Below are positions 34,609-43,648 of a stretch of 64,000 bases of DNA, one piece after another; within the stretch, counting starts at the first letter, position 1; every line of letters begins with the position of its first letter. This DNA comes from Verrucomicrobiales bacterium (GTDB taxonomy: Bacteria > Verrucomicrobiota > Verrucomicrobiia > Verrucomicrobiales > DEV007). The notes below the pieces were generated by a model. That model searched no databases, was not told the origin of the DNA, and saw only the letters and a program-made list of their open reading frames with translations. Where the stretch lies: positions 43,610 to 107,609 of the forward strand of contig JARGPH010000009.1 of the NCBI GenBank assembly GCA_029213065.1, given 5' to 3'. The position numbers were made by a program, and so were the translations under genes.

Positions 34609-37600
34609 TCACTCGAACAAACTCATCAATTCGCCTTCGCTCATGCTGGCGTCGCCGGCATCGGCGAGGAGTGATTCCATGATCTCCCGTTTCTTATTTT
34701 GCAATGTCAGGATTTTCTCCTCGACGGTATTGCGGGTGATCAGTTTGTAGCTCGTGACGACGCGGGTCTGGCCGATTCGGTGGGCACGGTCGGTGGCCTG
34801 GGCTTCAACGGCGGGGTTCCACCACGGGTCGACGTGGATCACGGTGTCGGCTCCAGTGAGGTTGAGCCCGACCCCGCCGGCTTTCAAGCTGATGAGAAAA
34901 ACGGGAATGTCTTTGCTCTGGAAGCGATTCACGACGTCGCCGCGGTTTTTGGTTTGGCCGTCGAGGTAGCAGAAATCGACCTTCCTCTCTATGAGTTGCG
35001 GGACGATAAGCTGCAGCATTTCGACAAACTGACTGAAGACAAGGACGCGGTGTCCGCCTTCGATCGCTTCGTCGAGCAACTCGGAAAGTGCCTCCGCTTT
35101 GACAGATGCCTCCTCGTCGGCGATGTCCTGCATTCCGAGGAGGCGGAGATCACAACAGGTTTGGCGCAGGCGAAGCAAAGCAGTGAGGGCGAGCATCCGT
35201 TTGCGACCGCCTTCGGCATCGAGAAGACTCGAGCGGCTCTCCTGGAGGAGCTTGGTGTAAACTTCCTGCTGGGCGGGTTTGAGGTCGCAGTAGACGACCT
35301 GCTCCAGTTTTTCCGGAAGGTCCTTCGCCACTTCCGATTTGAGACGTCTCAGGATCACGGGACGGAGTCTACGGTGGAGGCGTTCGCGCACGGAAGCGGG
35401 GGCATCGGTTGCGGAGAGGGGCTTCTCGAATCGCTCACTGAAATCCTCTCTGCGTCCCAGATAGCCTGGGAGAGCGAACCGGGAAATGGACCAGAGATCG
35501 CGAACTGAGTTCTCGATAGGGGTTCCTGTGAGGGCGAATCGGTAGGTGCCGGGGAGTCGGTGCGCTGCTTTGCTCACTTGCGCTTCCGGGTTTTTGATAT
35601 GCTGCGCTTCGTCGAGAATGACGACGTCGAATTCCATTTCCTGATACCGGGCTTCGTCGCGACGAAGGAGTGCGTAACTCGTCACGATGATGTCGGCGTC
35701 GCCGTGTTCTTCGAGCGTTTTCGCGCGATTCGGCCCATGGATTGCGACCGCTTTGAGTTCGGGAACAAATTTAGCGGCTTCTTCGACCCAGTTGAATACG
35801 AGGGTCGAGGGGCAGATGACGAGGCTTTTTCCTCCGACGGAATAGAGGAATGACAGGGTCTGGAGCGTTTTACCAAGACCCATGTCGTCGGCAAGGATTC
35901 CGCCCATTCCCTGAGAGGCGAGATGTTGCATCCAGCTGACCCCTTCGCGCTGGTAGGGGCGGAGTGTTTTCTCGAGGGAGTCGGACAGCTCGTAGAACTC
36001 GATCCCTTCGTCGGAGATCTGCCAGGGCACCGCGCCCTTCGCGGAAAAGCCGTAATCGTTCGCGGTTTCCTTGAGGTATCCGGCCTGAGATTGGTCGATG
36101 CGGTAGGTTCCCGGCTGAAGTTGCTCAGGATCGCAATCATTGATGATTTCGCCGAGCTGGTCGGCGAGTTTGGTGTTGAGGACCGCAATCTTCCCGCCTT
36201 TGACCTGTTGGCTCGATTGACCCATTTGGAGAAGGCGCTCGATTTCCTGTCTTGGGATTTCGTTGCCCGAAGGGGTTGCGAAACCGACTTCCATCGCAAA
36301 CCAGTCCTCGCCGCCGGGGCGGAAATCCATTGCTGTCTCGATCGGTTCGACCTGATTGAGGGCATGGGCGAAGCGGTCGCCGGTAGCGATGTTCCAGCGC
36401 TGTTGGAAGGCGGGGTATCCGTGAGCGAGGAACTGGAGGATTTTGTTTTTGTCCTTGAGAACGAACCGTCCCTCTTTGTTCCGCTTTTCAAAACCGATCG
36501 ATTCGAGTTCGGCGATGACTTCGTTCTCGCGACGTTGATCGGAGAGCTGAAGAACACCGTCGACTTCCCACACCGTTTCCCTCTCTTTTGCCGCGGGGAT
36601 GATTTTTCCGCCGTAGGAAAAGGCGAGTTCGGCGTCGAGGTAGTTGAGGGAGCCTTCAAGTTTGAGTTCCACTGAAAAAGCGGGCCGTGCCGTTTCGATT
36701 CCGCTTGTCTGGAAATGCCTTTGAAGCTGGGCGAAAGCCTCACGGAAGTTGGACGCGTTGAGGCTGAGCCCGGAAATGAGCACCGGGAGAAGTTCCGACG
36801 GGAGTCCGTGGGCGACCGGTTGGAGTAGATCCTCCCCGACGAGAACCCAGGCGTTTTTTCCTCCGATGAGAGGTTGGACGATCTCAGGCCAGACCGGGCG
36901 CAGTTTGAATATTGCTCCACGATCAAGGGCGGGGCGGTAGGGGAGGTGGGAAATTCTCAGGTTTGTCTTTTTTCCCAGAGTGACGCCGTGGTGACCGGGA
37001 ATCGCGGCGAGTAGTGTGGAAAACTCGTCGACGTTGATAACCATCATTCCGGGAACCTCTTCCGGTGAGATCTGCTGCAGGGCGCGGTAGAGGGTTGCGT
37101 CGGAGGAATCAAAAAAGAGTTTCGTTTCAGCGTCAACGGATTTGAGTAATCGGCGGTCGCCATCGAGATTGATCTCGACTCCCACGTTAATGCGCCCTCG
37201 TGCCCAGACGTCTGCCAACTTCGGCGGGAGGACGAGATGCAGGGTCGCGGGAACCGAGTCATCGTCGCCCTGCTCGGTGAGTTTGGGCCAGGCCTTGCTC
37301 ACCTGAGCCGGTTTCGCGGCGGCCGGTTTTGCGGGCGCTTTTTCATCGCCCCAACCGCTGCGTTCGTTCCGGCTGGTTCGTTGGTTAGGCTCTAGAAATT
37401 CGAGACCGACCGCGAGGGCGTGGGCGCAGATGATTCCATCCCGTCGCGCGCGAAAGCAGGGGCAGTGATTCTCAACATCGATCCTGGAATTGAAAACGAC
37501 GCGGACCTTGAGCACCTTTCCCTGGTCTTTGACGTTGCCTTCGAGGATGCCTTTTTTAAAGGAAGGGGAATCGACCCGGCCCGCTCCGTGAATGGCACGG

Positions 37601-37671
37601 GCTTCTTTCATTTCCTTCCAACCTCCGGTGTCGGAGAGGAATTTTCGGCTCAGGGTGACAGGTTCGCGCAT
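34609..37671 (-). CDS. SWIM zinc-finger/Snf2-family helicase
   Basis: A 1020-residue protein. A SWIM zinc finger is at about residues 64-88 (CPCFRARRDGIICAHALAV, the CxC..CxH form). A Snf2 ATPase core occupies about 560-1010: GGILADDMGLGKTLQTL (motif I), ILDEAQHIKNPEAQ (motif II), LTGTPIENSVRDLWS (motif III), ISLKAGGVGLNLTGADTVIH (motif V), and QATDRAHRIGQTR (motif VI). The middle region resembles the bacterial SNF2_assoc-type part of such helicases. These proteins translocate on double-stranded DNA to remodel protein-DNA complexes; the exact role in bacteria is not known. Confidence 0.88.
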   Translation of the reverse strand: MREPVTLSRKFLSDTGGWKEMKEARAIHGAGRVDSPSFKKGILEGNVKDQGKVLKVRVVFNSRIDVENHCPCFRARRDGIICAHALAVGLEFLEPNQRTSRNERSGWGDEKAPAKPAAAKPAQVSKAWPKLTEQGDDDSVPATLHLVLPPKLADVWARGRINVGVEINLDGDRRLLKSVDAETKLFFDSSDATLYRALQQISPEEVPGMMVINVDEFSTLLAAIPGHHGVTLGKKTNLRISHLPYRPALDRGAIFKLRPVWPEIVQPLIGGKNAWVLVGEDLLQPVAHGLPSELLPVLISGLSLNASNFREAFAQLQRHFQTSGIETARPAFSVELKLEGSLNYLDAELAFSYGGKIIPAAKERETVWEVDGVLQLSDQRRENEVIAELESIGFEKRNKEGRFVLKDKNKILQFLAHGYPAFQQRWNIATGDRFAHALNQVEPIETAMDFRPGGEDWFAMEVGFATPSGNEIPRQEIERLLQMGQSSQQVKGGKIAVLNTKLADQLGEIINDCDPEQLQPGTYRIDQSQAGYLKETANDYGFSAKGAVPWQISDEGIEFYELSDSLEKTLRPYQREGVSWMQHLASQGMGGILADDMGLGKTLQTLSFLYSVGGKSLVICPSTLVFNWVEEAAKFVPELKAVAIHGPNRAKTLEEHGDADIIVTSYALLRRDEARYQEMEFDVVILDEAQHIKNPEAQVSKAAHRLPGTYRFALTGTPIENSVRDLWSISRFALPGYLGRREDFSERFEKPLSATDAPASVRERLHRRLRPVILRRLKSEVAKDLPEKLEQVVYCDLKPAQQEVYTKLLQESRSSLLDAEGGRKRMLALTALLRLRQTCCDLRLLGMQDIADEEASVKAEALSELLDEAIEGGHRVLVFSQFVEMLQLIVPQLIERKVDFCYLDGQTKNRGDVVNRFQSKDIPVFLISLKAGGVGLNLTGADTVIHVDPWWNPAVEAQATDRAHRIGQTRVVTSYKLITRNTVEEKILTLQNKKREIMESLLADAGDASMSEGELMSLFE

Positions 37672-37839
37672 AGCTAAAGGGAGGGCGGAAGCGTTCCATG
37701 GATCTGCTTCGGTTTCCAGTCAGGAAGGTGGAAATTGCCGCCGTTCTAAAGGCCTGCAAATGACGGTGTTGCTGGAAACATTCTCAATCCTCACGCTTGT
37801 CATCCGTCATCTCCGTGGCAGATTAGCGCTCTCTGAAAC

Positions 37840-37921
37840 GCCGGGATGGTGAAATTGGTAGACACGCTTGATTTAGGTTCAAGTGCCGCGAGGTGTGCAG
37901 GTTCGAGTCCTGTTCCCGGTA
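37840..37921 (+). tRNA. tRNA-Leu (anticodon UAG)
   Basis: The 82-nt gene starts GCCGGGATGG, with acceptor arms GCCGGGA and TCCCGGT (one G-U pair). The anticodon loop is TTTAGGT inside stem CTTGA/TCAAG, giving anticodon UAG. The long variable arm (TGCCGCGAGGTGT) is the class II form of leucine tRNAs, and GTTCGAGTC is the T loop. CCA is not encoded. Confidence 0.93.
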
Positions 37922-38018
37922 TTCAGAGGTTCTTTTTCTTTTCGACCCTCCACGTCCCATCTTCGGGAGAGGTGAAAATGCTATGAGCTTTCAGCCTGGC
38001 TGTCTTTCGGGTTCAGGG

Positions 38019-38051
38019 ATTATGATTAGGATTAGGAAAAAGAAAAAGGTG
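38019..38051 (+). repeat. dispersed GATTAGG/GAAAAAGAAAAAGG element
   Basis: A purine-rich run with GATTATGATTAGG and GAAAAAGAAAAAGG resembling the right arm of the inverted repeat at 15053-15086. It stands in the gap between tRNA-Leu and the SufU-like gene. Confidence 0.4.
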
Positions 38052-38114
38052 GTTGGAGACGTTCCCAGACGTGATCTTAGAGGGTTGAATCCGTGACTTA
38101 AGAGGGTTAAGTGA

Positions 38115-38130
38115 GTGACCTGACCCTGTT
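38115..38130 (+). repeat. copy of the dispersed TGACCTRACCCTGTT repeat
   Basis: GTGACCTGACCCTGTT lies 21 bp before the SufU-like start, in the same orientation and position as the copy at 13806-13821 relative to its gene. Confidence 0.5.
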
Positions 38131-38151
38131 GCGTTTTACATTCCTTACACG

Positions 38152-38601
38152 ATGGACAATTTAGAAGATCTTTATCAGGAAATTATTCTGAGTCACAACA
38201 AGCGCCCCCGCAACGAGGGGGTGCTCGATCCTCATAATCTCGAAGCCGAGGGTTACAATCCGCTTTGCGGTGACAAGGTGAATGTCTATGTCCGCCGGAA
38301 CGGGGACGAGGTCGAGGCGGTCCAGTTTACGGGCGAGCTTTGTGCGATTTCCAAGGCTTCGGCATCGATCATGACGAAGGAGATCGATGGCCTCAGCGGA
38401 AAAGATCTCGACGCGAAGATCGAGGAGGTTCTGGAGATGCTTACTTCAAAGGAGGAGCCGGAGGTCGACCCGTTTGATCTCGGCGAATTGTCAGCTCTCC
38501 TCGGGGTTCGGAAGTTTCCGGCCCGGGTGAAATGCGCGACGCTCGCCTGGCACACCCTCGCTGCGGCCCTCCGTGAAGAGGGGACGGTTTCCACTGAGTA
38601 G
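38152..38601 (+). CDS. SufU-like Fe-S cluster assembly/sulfur-transfer protein
   Basis: A 149-residue NifU N-terminal family protein. The three conserved cysteines are C39 (PLCGDK), C64 (ELCAISKASASIM) and C128 (RVKCATLAWHTL), and the CGD motif matches SufU. SufU accepts persulfide sulfur from SufS for cluster building. No suf cluster is adjacent, so the rest of the pathway lies elsewhere. ATG 38152 is preceded by a dispersed repeat rather than an obvious promoter. Confidence 0.87.
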   Translation: MDNLEDLYQEIILSHNKRPRNEGVLDPHNLEAEGYNPLCGDKVNVYVRRNGDEVEAVQFTGELCAISKASASIMTKEIDGLSGKDLDAKIEEVLEMLTSKEEPEVDPFDLGELSALLGVRKFPARVKCATLAWHTLAAALREEGTVSTE

Positions 38602-38627
38602 TTTTCCCATACATCCGAAAACACAAA

Positions 38628-38656
38628 CACCACCGGCTCAAATGAGAGCGGTGGTG
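38628..38656 (-). terminator. hairpin downstream of the beta-helix gene, probable terminator
   Basis: CACCACCG (38628-38635) pairs with CGGTGGTG (38649-38656) over 8 bp, with an inner CTC/GAG extension. On the minus strand T-rich sequence (TTTGTGTTTT) follows, so it probably ends transcription of the beta-helix gene; it may also act on the convergent SufU-like gene. Confidence 0.55.
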
Positions 38657-38686
38657 CCTGGGGTTGTTGTGGTGGGATGAAAAGGT

Positions 38687-40957
38687 TTAGTCGAGGCGAT
38701 AAGGATCGGATCCGAAGATCGCGGCTGCGTTGTTGACTTCGAAGCCTCCTGCTCCGGCGGAAATGGTATCACCGGTTGCGAAGACTGAGTTACCGCTGTC
38801 TCCGGGTGCTCCCGCTGCGCCGTCCCAGGTGATGACGTTGTCTTCGCCGCTGATAACGATGCTGGCTCCGGCGCCGTCTTCATAGATTCGGAATCCGTGG
38901 TTGGCGTCGACGTTGCCGGCTCCGGTTCCACGGGCGAGCGGGGTGTTGTCGCCGGCGCGGTTTTCAGAGACGTTTTCTGCGACGATAGAGGCCGTGTCCG
39001 CAGCGTAGAATCCGAAGGCGGCTCCTCCGCTTGAAGCGTTGTCAGCCGGATCAACTCTCGCTGTGATACCGTCGACCGAGTTGCGTCTCATGCTGTCCAC
39101 CTGGATGTTGGAGGTGTTATACGCTTCCATTACGATACCGGCAGTTTGGGGATCTACGACGGTGTTGTCGTCGAGGTTGGTGATGGTGAGTTGAGTGGCG
39201 TTTTCGGTCACGAAAGCGATTCCGATATTCCCTGCATTGTTAACTGTGTTCTCGGTGACAGATGCGTTCCTGGTTCCTGAGTCGTTGAAGACCAAAATCC
39301 CTGAATCGGCGACTCCGGTGATGATGTTGCAGTTGATGTCGATGGTATCGTTGTTGATTGCAGTGATTCCGTGATCATTTGAGTTTCCTCCCGTGATATC
39401 GAATCCGCTAACCTGGCCGTAGCTGAGGTTGCTGAGTTCAAATCCACCTACGACTTGAGCTCGTGCGGTGTTGCCTCCGAAGTTCATTCCTTTGCCGCCC
39501 TCGATTGGTTTGAAGCTCGAGTAGTAACTTACGCTTGTGACACCTGCGCCCGCGCCGAATCCTGCTTCAACCACTTCGTTGTAGGCTGCTCCTCCGCCCT
39601 GGACGTAGACGTTTCCGACTCCGCCGAGGTTGGCGATCAGTGCTGAGGTGCCTCCCTGGATCGTATCGACAGGTGCTTCAGCGGTTCCGTTGCCGCCGCC
39701 GGCTCCGGCCTCGATTCCATTTCCAACAGCAGCTCCGTTGTTCACGAAGATGACATTGTCGAGAAGAACGTTAGTTCCTGATTCTGTGCCGACCACGGTT
39801 TCTGAGACATCCCGGGTTACGACTCTGGACACCTCAGTCACCTCAGAACGCTCCAGGACAGGGCGGTTCATGCGGGGAGCGGTCGCATACATGCGGCTCG
39901 CGAGGTAGTCAGATTGAGGAGCGGGAATGGCATATTTGCCGCTGTTCTTGCAGTCAGGAGCGTAGGGATTGCTCCCTCCTTTACCCCACTGTGCAGGGCG
40001 GAACATGTTCTGGAAATCAGTTTTGATGGTCGCACCCACCGTGGCAACCCAATTGCTTCCGTAGAGGTCGTCGTCGCCGTAGTATTCCACGCCGAACTGC
40101 AGTCCCGGGAGGGGGAGGGCGTAGACACCGGCCATGGCGCCGAAAAGGCTGTCTGAATAGAGTCCGTCGTAGGCGTATCCTCCGATCATGCCGCGAACTT
40201 TCGGACCGCACTCATTTCCGAGGAGATCGAATACGAGTCTGATTTCGCCGCCTTCGCGTCCGCGCTCAAACTGTTGGAGAAGGCGTGAAATATCGGTCGT
40301 GGTGGTTCGTTCGACCTCCTCGTAGGTGTAGCTCTGGCGGATCTGGTTTTCGGCAGCGTAGGGGTCTTCGCAATACTCGTTGGTGTAGTATTCGCTGGAA
40401 GTGGAGGATTCGTCCATGCGATAGGTCTGACGCTGCGACCTCGAAGTCGGCAGGTAGTAGTTGGCGTGGAGGTCGATCCCTTTAGCGTGGAAGAGGTCGA
40501 AGCCGAAGTTGAGCTGGCTGATGGAGTTGTTGAGCTGTGTGTCAGAGAAATCTCCATGGATGCGGAAACCGGCGACGGAGTTGATGCTATCCATCATCCA
40601 GCGCGATCCCAGGCCGATTCCGAAGCTTTCCTGCCCGTAGTCAGAGTGGAGGTAGTTCAACATCAGGAAGGTTGCGATGCCGGAGTTGTAGGGATCGTTT
40701 AATGGGGCCAGCATGTCGACCTGGCCCTCGGTAACTCCATCGCCAAAGCGGCCTCCGAAGGTGATTCCTCCCGGCGCTTCACAGGGGTAGCAGATGAGAT
40801 CCCGATTTTTTTCGTAGGAAACCAGTTCCATTTTCGGGTTCTTCGCGCCGCTGCTGGAAAAACGGAAGTGATCCCTGCCGAAGCTGTTCGAGGCGAGTGA
40901 AAGCAGGACGAGCGAGGCGGCTGCTTTCTGTGTTAAGGAAGAGAGAGTTGGGTTCAT
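38687..40957 (-). CDS. outer-membrane inverse-autotransporter-like protein with C-terminal beta-helix
   Basis: A 756-residue protein with a signal peptide (residues 1-27, ending SNSFG). The region 60-330 alternates short hydrophobic and charged strands (FGGRFGDGVTEGQVDMLAPL, FLMLNYLHSDYGQESFGIGL, WMMDSINSVAGFRIHGDFSD), the style of an inverse autotransporter beta-barrel. The C-terminal ~320 residues are repetitive Asn/Gly/Thr-rich strands (TINDNTVDPQTAG-like units: NNDTIDINCNIITGVADSGI, NASVTENTVNNAGNIGIAF), which read as a right-handed parallel beta-helix. It is probably an outer-membrane protein displaying a long passenger. Function unknown. Confidence 0.78.
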   Translation of the reverse strand: MNPTLSSLTQKAAASLVLLSLASNSFGRDHFRFSSSGAKNPKMELVSYEKNRDLICYPCEAPGGITFGGRFGDGVTEGQVDMLAPLNDPYNSGIATFLMLNYLHSDYGQESFGIGLGSRWMMDSINSVAGFRIHGDFSDTQLNNSISQLNFGFDLFHAKGIDLHANYYLPTSRSQRQTYRMDESSTSSEYYTNEYCEDPYAAENQIRQSYTYEEVERTTTTDISRLLQQFERGREGGEIRLVFDLLGNECGPKVRGMIGGYAYDGLYSDSLFGAMAGVYALPLPGLQFGVEYYGDDDLYGSNWVATVGATIKTDFQNMFRPAQWGKGGSNPYAPDCKNSGKYAIPAPQSDYLASRMYATAPRMNRPVLERSEVTEVSRVVTRDVSETVVGTESGTNVLLDNVIFVNNGAAVGNGIEAGAGGGNGTAEAPVDTIQGGTSALIANLGGVGNVYVQGGGAAYNEVVEAGFGAGAGVTSVSYYSSFKPIEGGKGMNFGGNTARAQVVGGFELSNLSYGQVSGFDITGGNSNDHGITAINNDTIDINCNIITGVADSGILVFNDSGTRNASVTENTVNNAGNIGIAFVTENATQLTITNLDDNTVVDPQTAGIVMEAYNTSNIQVDSMRRNSVDGITARVDPADNASSGGAAFGFYAADTASIVAENVSENRAGDNTPLARGTGAGNVDANHGFRIYEDGAGASIVISGEDNVITWDGAAGAPGDSGNSVFATGDTISAGAGGFEVNNAAAIFGSDPYRLD

Positions 40958-41152
40958 TTGTATGAATTTTATATAAATTATAGTAAATATTACATTTAAT
41001 CAACATAAAATATAAAATTTCTATAATATTCATAAAAGGATTATTTTTACGAGGCGGGAGCAGCGTGGGGGGAAGCTCTGGAAGTCAGCTCTCCAATTCA
41101 ACATCCGCCGGTCGCGCTTGCCCTGCGGGGAAATCCCGCTATCTTCGCTGCC
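40958..41152. promoter_or_regulatory. AT-rich divergent promoter region
   Basis: The first ~90 bp next to the beta-helix gene are almost purely A/T, against a GC-rich genome, with several TATAAT-like words. It should hold the promoter of the beta-helix gene. The half near lysA is GC-rich. No riboswitch-like structure was recognised in front of lysA. Confidence 0.45.
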
Positions 41153-42439
41153 ATGCATTCGTTCCATTACGAAAATGGCTCGCTTCACTGCGAGGGAGTT
41201 GATTTGAACGCGCTCGCTGAAGAGCATGGAACCCCCCTTTACGTTTACAGTAAGGGCACGATTCTCGATCACTATCACCGTCTTGCGGCGGCAATGAGCG
41301 ATTTGGATTGTCAGATTTGCTACGCGACGAAAGCCAATTCGAATATCGCGGTTCTCAATTTGCTCGCGGAAGAAGGCGCCGGATTTGACATTGTTTCAGC
41401 GGGCGAATTGTTCCGCGTCGAGAAAGCTGGCGGCGATTCGGGCAAGTGCACGTTTGCAGGAGTTGGCAAAACTCGTGCCGAGATCGAGTATGCGCTGAGG
41501 CGTGAAATCTACAGTTTCAATGCCGAGAGTGAGGCGGAAATCGCGTTGATCAGTGAAGTCGCCTGTGAAATGGGCGTCGTTGCGTCGATTGCCCTTCGCG
41601 TGAATCCCAATGTGGATGCCCAAACGCACAAATACATCTCCACCGGAAAGAGTGAGAATAAGTTCGGGATCGATTTTTCAGTGATTCGCGAAGCTTATGA
41701 GCGGGCCGCAGGGCTCCCGAATATCAATATCCGCGGGCTCCAGATGCACATCGGTTCGCAGCTGACTTCAGTGAGTCCCTTCGTCGAGGCCGTGAAAAAA
41801 GTGGCTCCACTCGTTGAGGAGCTGAAGGAAAAGTATCATATCGAGTTTTTCAGTATCGGAGGTGGTATCGGGATTGTTTATGAAGACACCCTCGCCAGTG
41901 GAGTAAAAGACTGGTGGGGCGGTGAAGATGAAAATCCTCTTACGATCGAAGAGTATGCGGCCCAGCTCGTTCCTCTTCTGAAGCCACTCGGATTGAAAAT
42001 CATTCTCGAGCCGGGACGCTTCATGGTCGGTAATGCCGGGATTCTCATTTCGGAAGTGCTCTACGAAAAGCACGGTTCCGCGAAAACGTTCAAGATCGTC
42101 GACGCGGCGATGAACGATCTGATTCGTCCTGCACTCTACGATGGGCATCATGACATTGTTCCTCTGAAAGAACCGAGTTCCGAGTCTGAGGAGGTGGATG
42201 TCGTCGGCCCTGTTTGTGAGAGCGGTGATTTCTTTGCCCAGAATCGACTGCTGCCCAAGCTGGAGTCAGGTGACAAAATCGGTCTGCTCAGTGCCGGTGC
42301 CTACGGGTTCGTCATGGCTTCGAATTACAATTCGCGTCCGCTTCCCGCTGAGATCCTCGTCTACAACAATTCTGCGCATGTGATTCGTGAGCGCCAGAGC
42401 TTCGATGATCTCGTTCGGGGGGAAAGCATCCCGTTTTAG
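41153..42439 (+). CDS. lysA: diaminopimelate decarboxylase
   Basis: A 428-residue fold-type III PLP enzyme that decarboxylates meso-diaminopimelate to lysine. The PLP lysine is in CYATKANSNI near residue 64; HIGSQLTS, the glycine-rich FSIGGGIGI and LEPGRFMVGNAG form the phosphate site; GPVCESGDFFA supplies the substrate-binding Cys and Glu. The Tyr in SAGAYGFVMASNYNSRP is intact. It stands alone; no other lys gene is near. Confidence 0.93.
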   Translation: MHSFHYENGSLHCEGVDLNALAEEHGTPLYVYSKGTILDHYHRLAAAMSDLDCQICYATKANSNIAVLNLLAEEGAGFDIVSAGELFRVEKAGGDSGKCTFAGVGKTRAEIEYALRREIYSFNAESEAEIALISEVACEMGVVASIALRVNPNVDAQTHKYISTGKSENKFGIDFSVIREAYERAAGLPNINIRGLQMHIGSQLTSVSPFVEAVKKVAPLVEELKEKYHIEFFSIGGGIGIVYEDTLASGVKDWWGGEDENPLTIEEYAAQLVPLLKPLGLKIILEPGRFMVGNAGILISEVLYEKHGSAKTFKIVDAAMNDLIRPALYDGHHDIVPLKEPSSESEEVDVVGPVCESGDFFAQNRLLPKLESGDKIGLLSAGAYGFVMASNYNSRPLPAEILVYNNSAHVIRERQSFDDLVRGESIPF

Positions 42440-42588
42440 AAGGATCCCGGAGAGGCTGGCCCTGCGATTGGGCGGAGCCTGTAGAGGAAGGCGCATTCCT
42501 TCTTAACAGATGTCGAGGGGCGGCCGGATGGGCTGGGCCACGTTTTGGCAAACGCGGCTACTTTGCGCCGTGGGAGCTGCGAATGCTC

Positions 42589-43623
42589 TTATATATGCTC
42601 GGGGAAAAGCTGGATGTTCGCGACGGTGCGCAGCTTTTTCATGAGTATTTTGATCGTTTCGACGGTTCTCTCGCTTTCGAGGTGATCCCGTATTTCATCA
42701 TCGACTTCGTCGAATGACTGAGGGCGTTCTTCTTCACGATCGAGAATTTCGACGATGTGCCAGCCAATCTCAGTTCGGAAGGGCTCGCTCATTTCCCCTT
42801 TTCCGAGTTTGAAAACCGGGGTGGCGAAATCTTCGGGGAGACGGTCGGCGGTGAGCCAGTTGAGGTCTCCGCCGCGCTTTTTACTGCGCTCGTCTTCGGA
42901 ATACAGCTTTGCCTCCTCTGCAAAGTCCGCTTTCTCCTCAGTGAGCCGGGTGTGGATTTCGCGGATCAGAGTCTCTTTCGAATCATCTTCGACTTCCACG
43001 GTGCTGAGGAAAATCTGGCGGGGATGGACTTTTGCCGGTTCAATGAAACTGTCCCCGCTCTCGTGATTTGCGTCGAACCAGGCACGGGCTTCCTCGTCGG
43101 TGACTTCCACTGCGGGCTGAATTCTTTGCTCAAGCCAGCGTTTGCGGCTCCAGACGCGTGCCAGCTCCCCGTCGAGTTCTGCTTCGGTGAGGCCCTGGTC
43201 TTCGAGCCGGCGCTGCATCTCTTCCGGGGGTTCAAACTGCGACTTCCAGGAGGTGATGTAGCGATTGATTTCCTCCTGAGGGGCCGTGAAATTTTCGCCG
43301 TCGGCGTAGTGGCGGACGAGAGTATCATCGATGAGCCGCTGAAGGACGGCGCGGCGAATCATCTGGAGATTTTTATCCGGAATTTCGTCGCCGTGCTTCC
43401 CCCTTTGATAGAGGTGACGGAAGGTCGCGAGGTCAAGCTGGTCGCCGGTGATGGGCTCCAGGTTTACTACCGCAACCCACCGGTTCTCGACTGCCGAGGC
43501 CACGGCGGCGTCGCGACGGCCCTGATAGGCCTTCCGAAGAGGGCCTCCGCACCATTTCAGGTCGATGAGGAGGTAAAGGATGAAGACCAGATAAAGGACA
43601 ATCCTCCAGGGGAAGTTCTTCAT
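42589..43623 (-). CDS. membrane-anchored peptidylprolyl isomerase (parvulin/SurA-like)
   Basis: A 344-residue protein with an N-terminal transmembrane helix (WRIVLYLVFILYLLIDLKW). A SurA-like N-terminal region follows, and the parvulin rotamase domain lies at about 200-305: HPRQIFLST, SEDERSKKRGGDLNWLTADR, FKLGKGEMSEPFRTEIGWHI. It should act in the periplasm on outer-membrane protein folding. Third gene of the minus-strand ferredoxin-metF-ppi operon, 25 bp after metF. Confidence 0.85.
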   Translation of the reverse strand: MKNFPWRIVLYLVFILYLLIDLKWCGGPLRKAYQGRRDAAVASAVENRWVAVVNLEPITGDQLDLATFRHLYQRGKHGDEIPDKNLQMIRRAVLQRLIDDTLVRHYADGENFTAPQEEINRYITSWKSQFEPPEEMQRRLEDQGLTEAELDGELARVWSRKRWLEQRIQPAVEVTDEEARAWFDANHESGDSFIEPAKVHPRQIFLSTVEVEDDSKETLIREIHTRLTEEKADFAEEAKLYSEDERSKKRGGDLNWLTADRLPEDFATPVFKLGKGEMSEPFRTEIGWHIVEILDREEERPQSFDEVDDEIRDHLESERTVETIKILMKKLRTVANIQLFPEHI

Positions 43624-43648
43624 AGTATGGTCAATGGATCCCCGGCGC

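Noticed and set aside
35682..36926. 414-codon Ser/Arg-rich frame within the Snf2 gene
   Set aside because: It overlaps the helicase coding sequence in another frame of the same strand and has a shadow-type composition.
40958..41152. Lysine riboswitch before lysA
   Set aside because: The gap is short, AT-rich at one end and does not show the conserved paired elements of the lysine aptamer.
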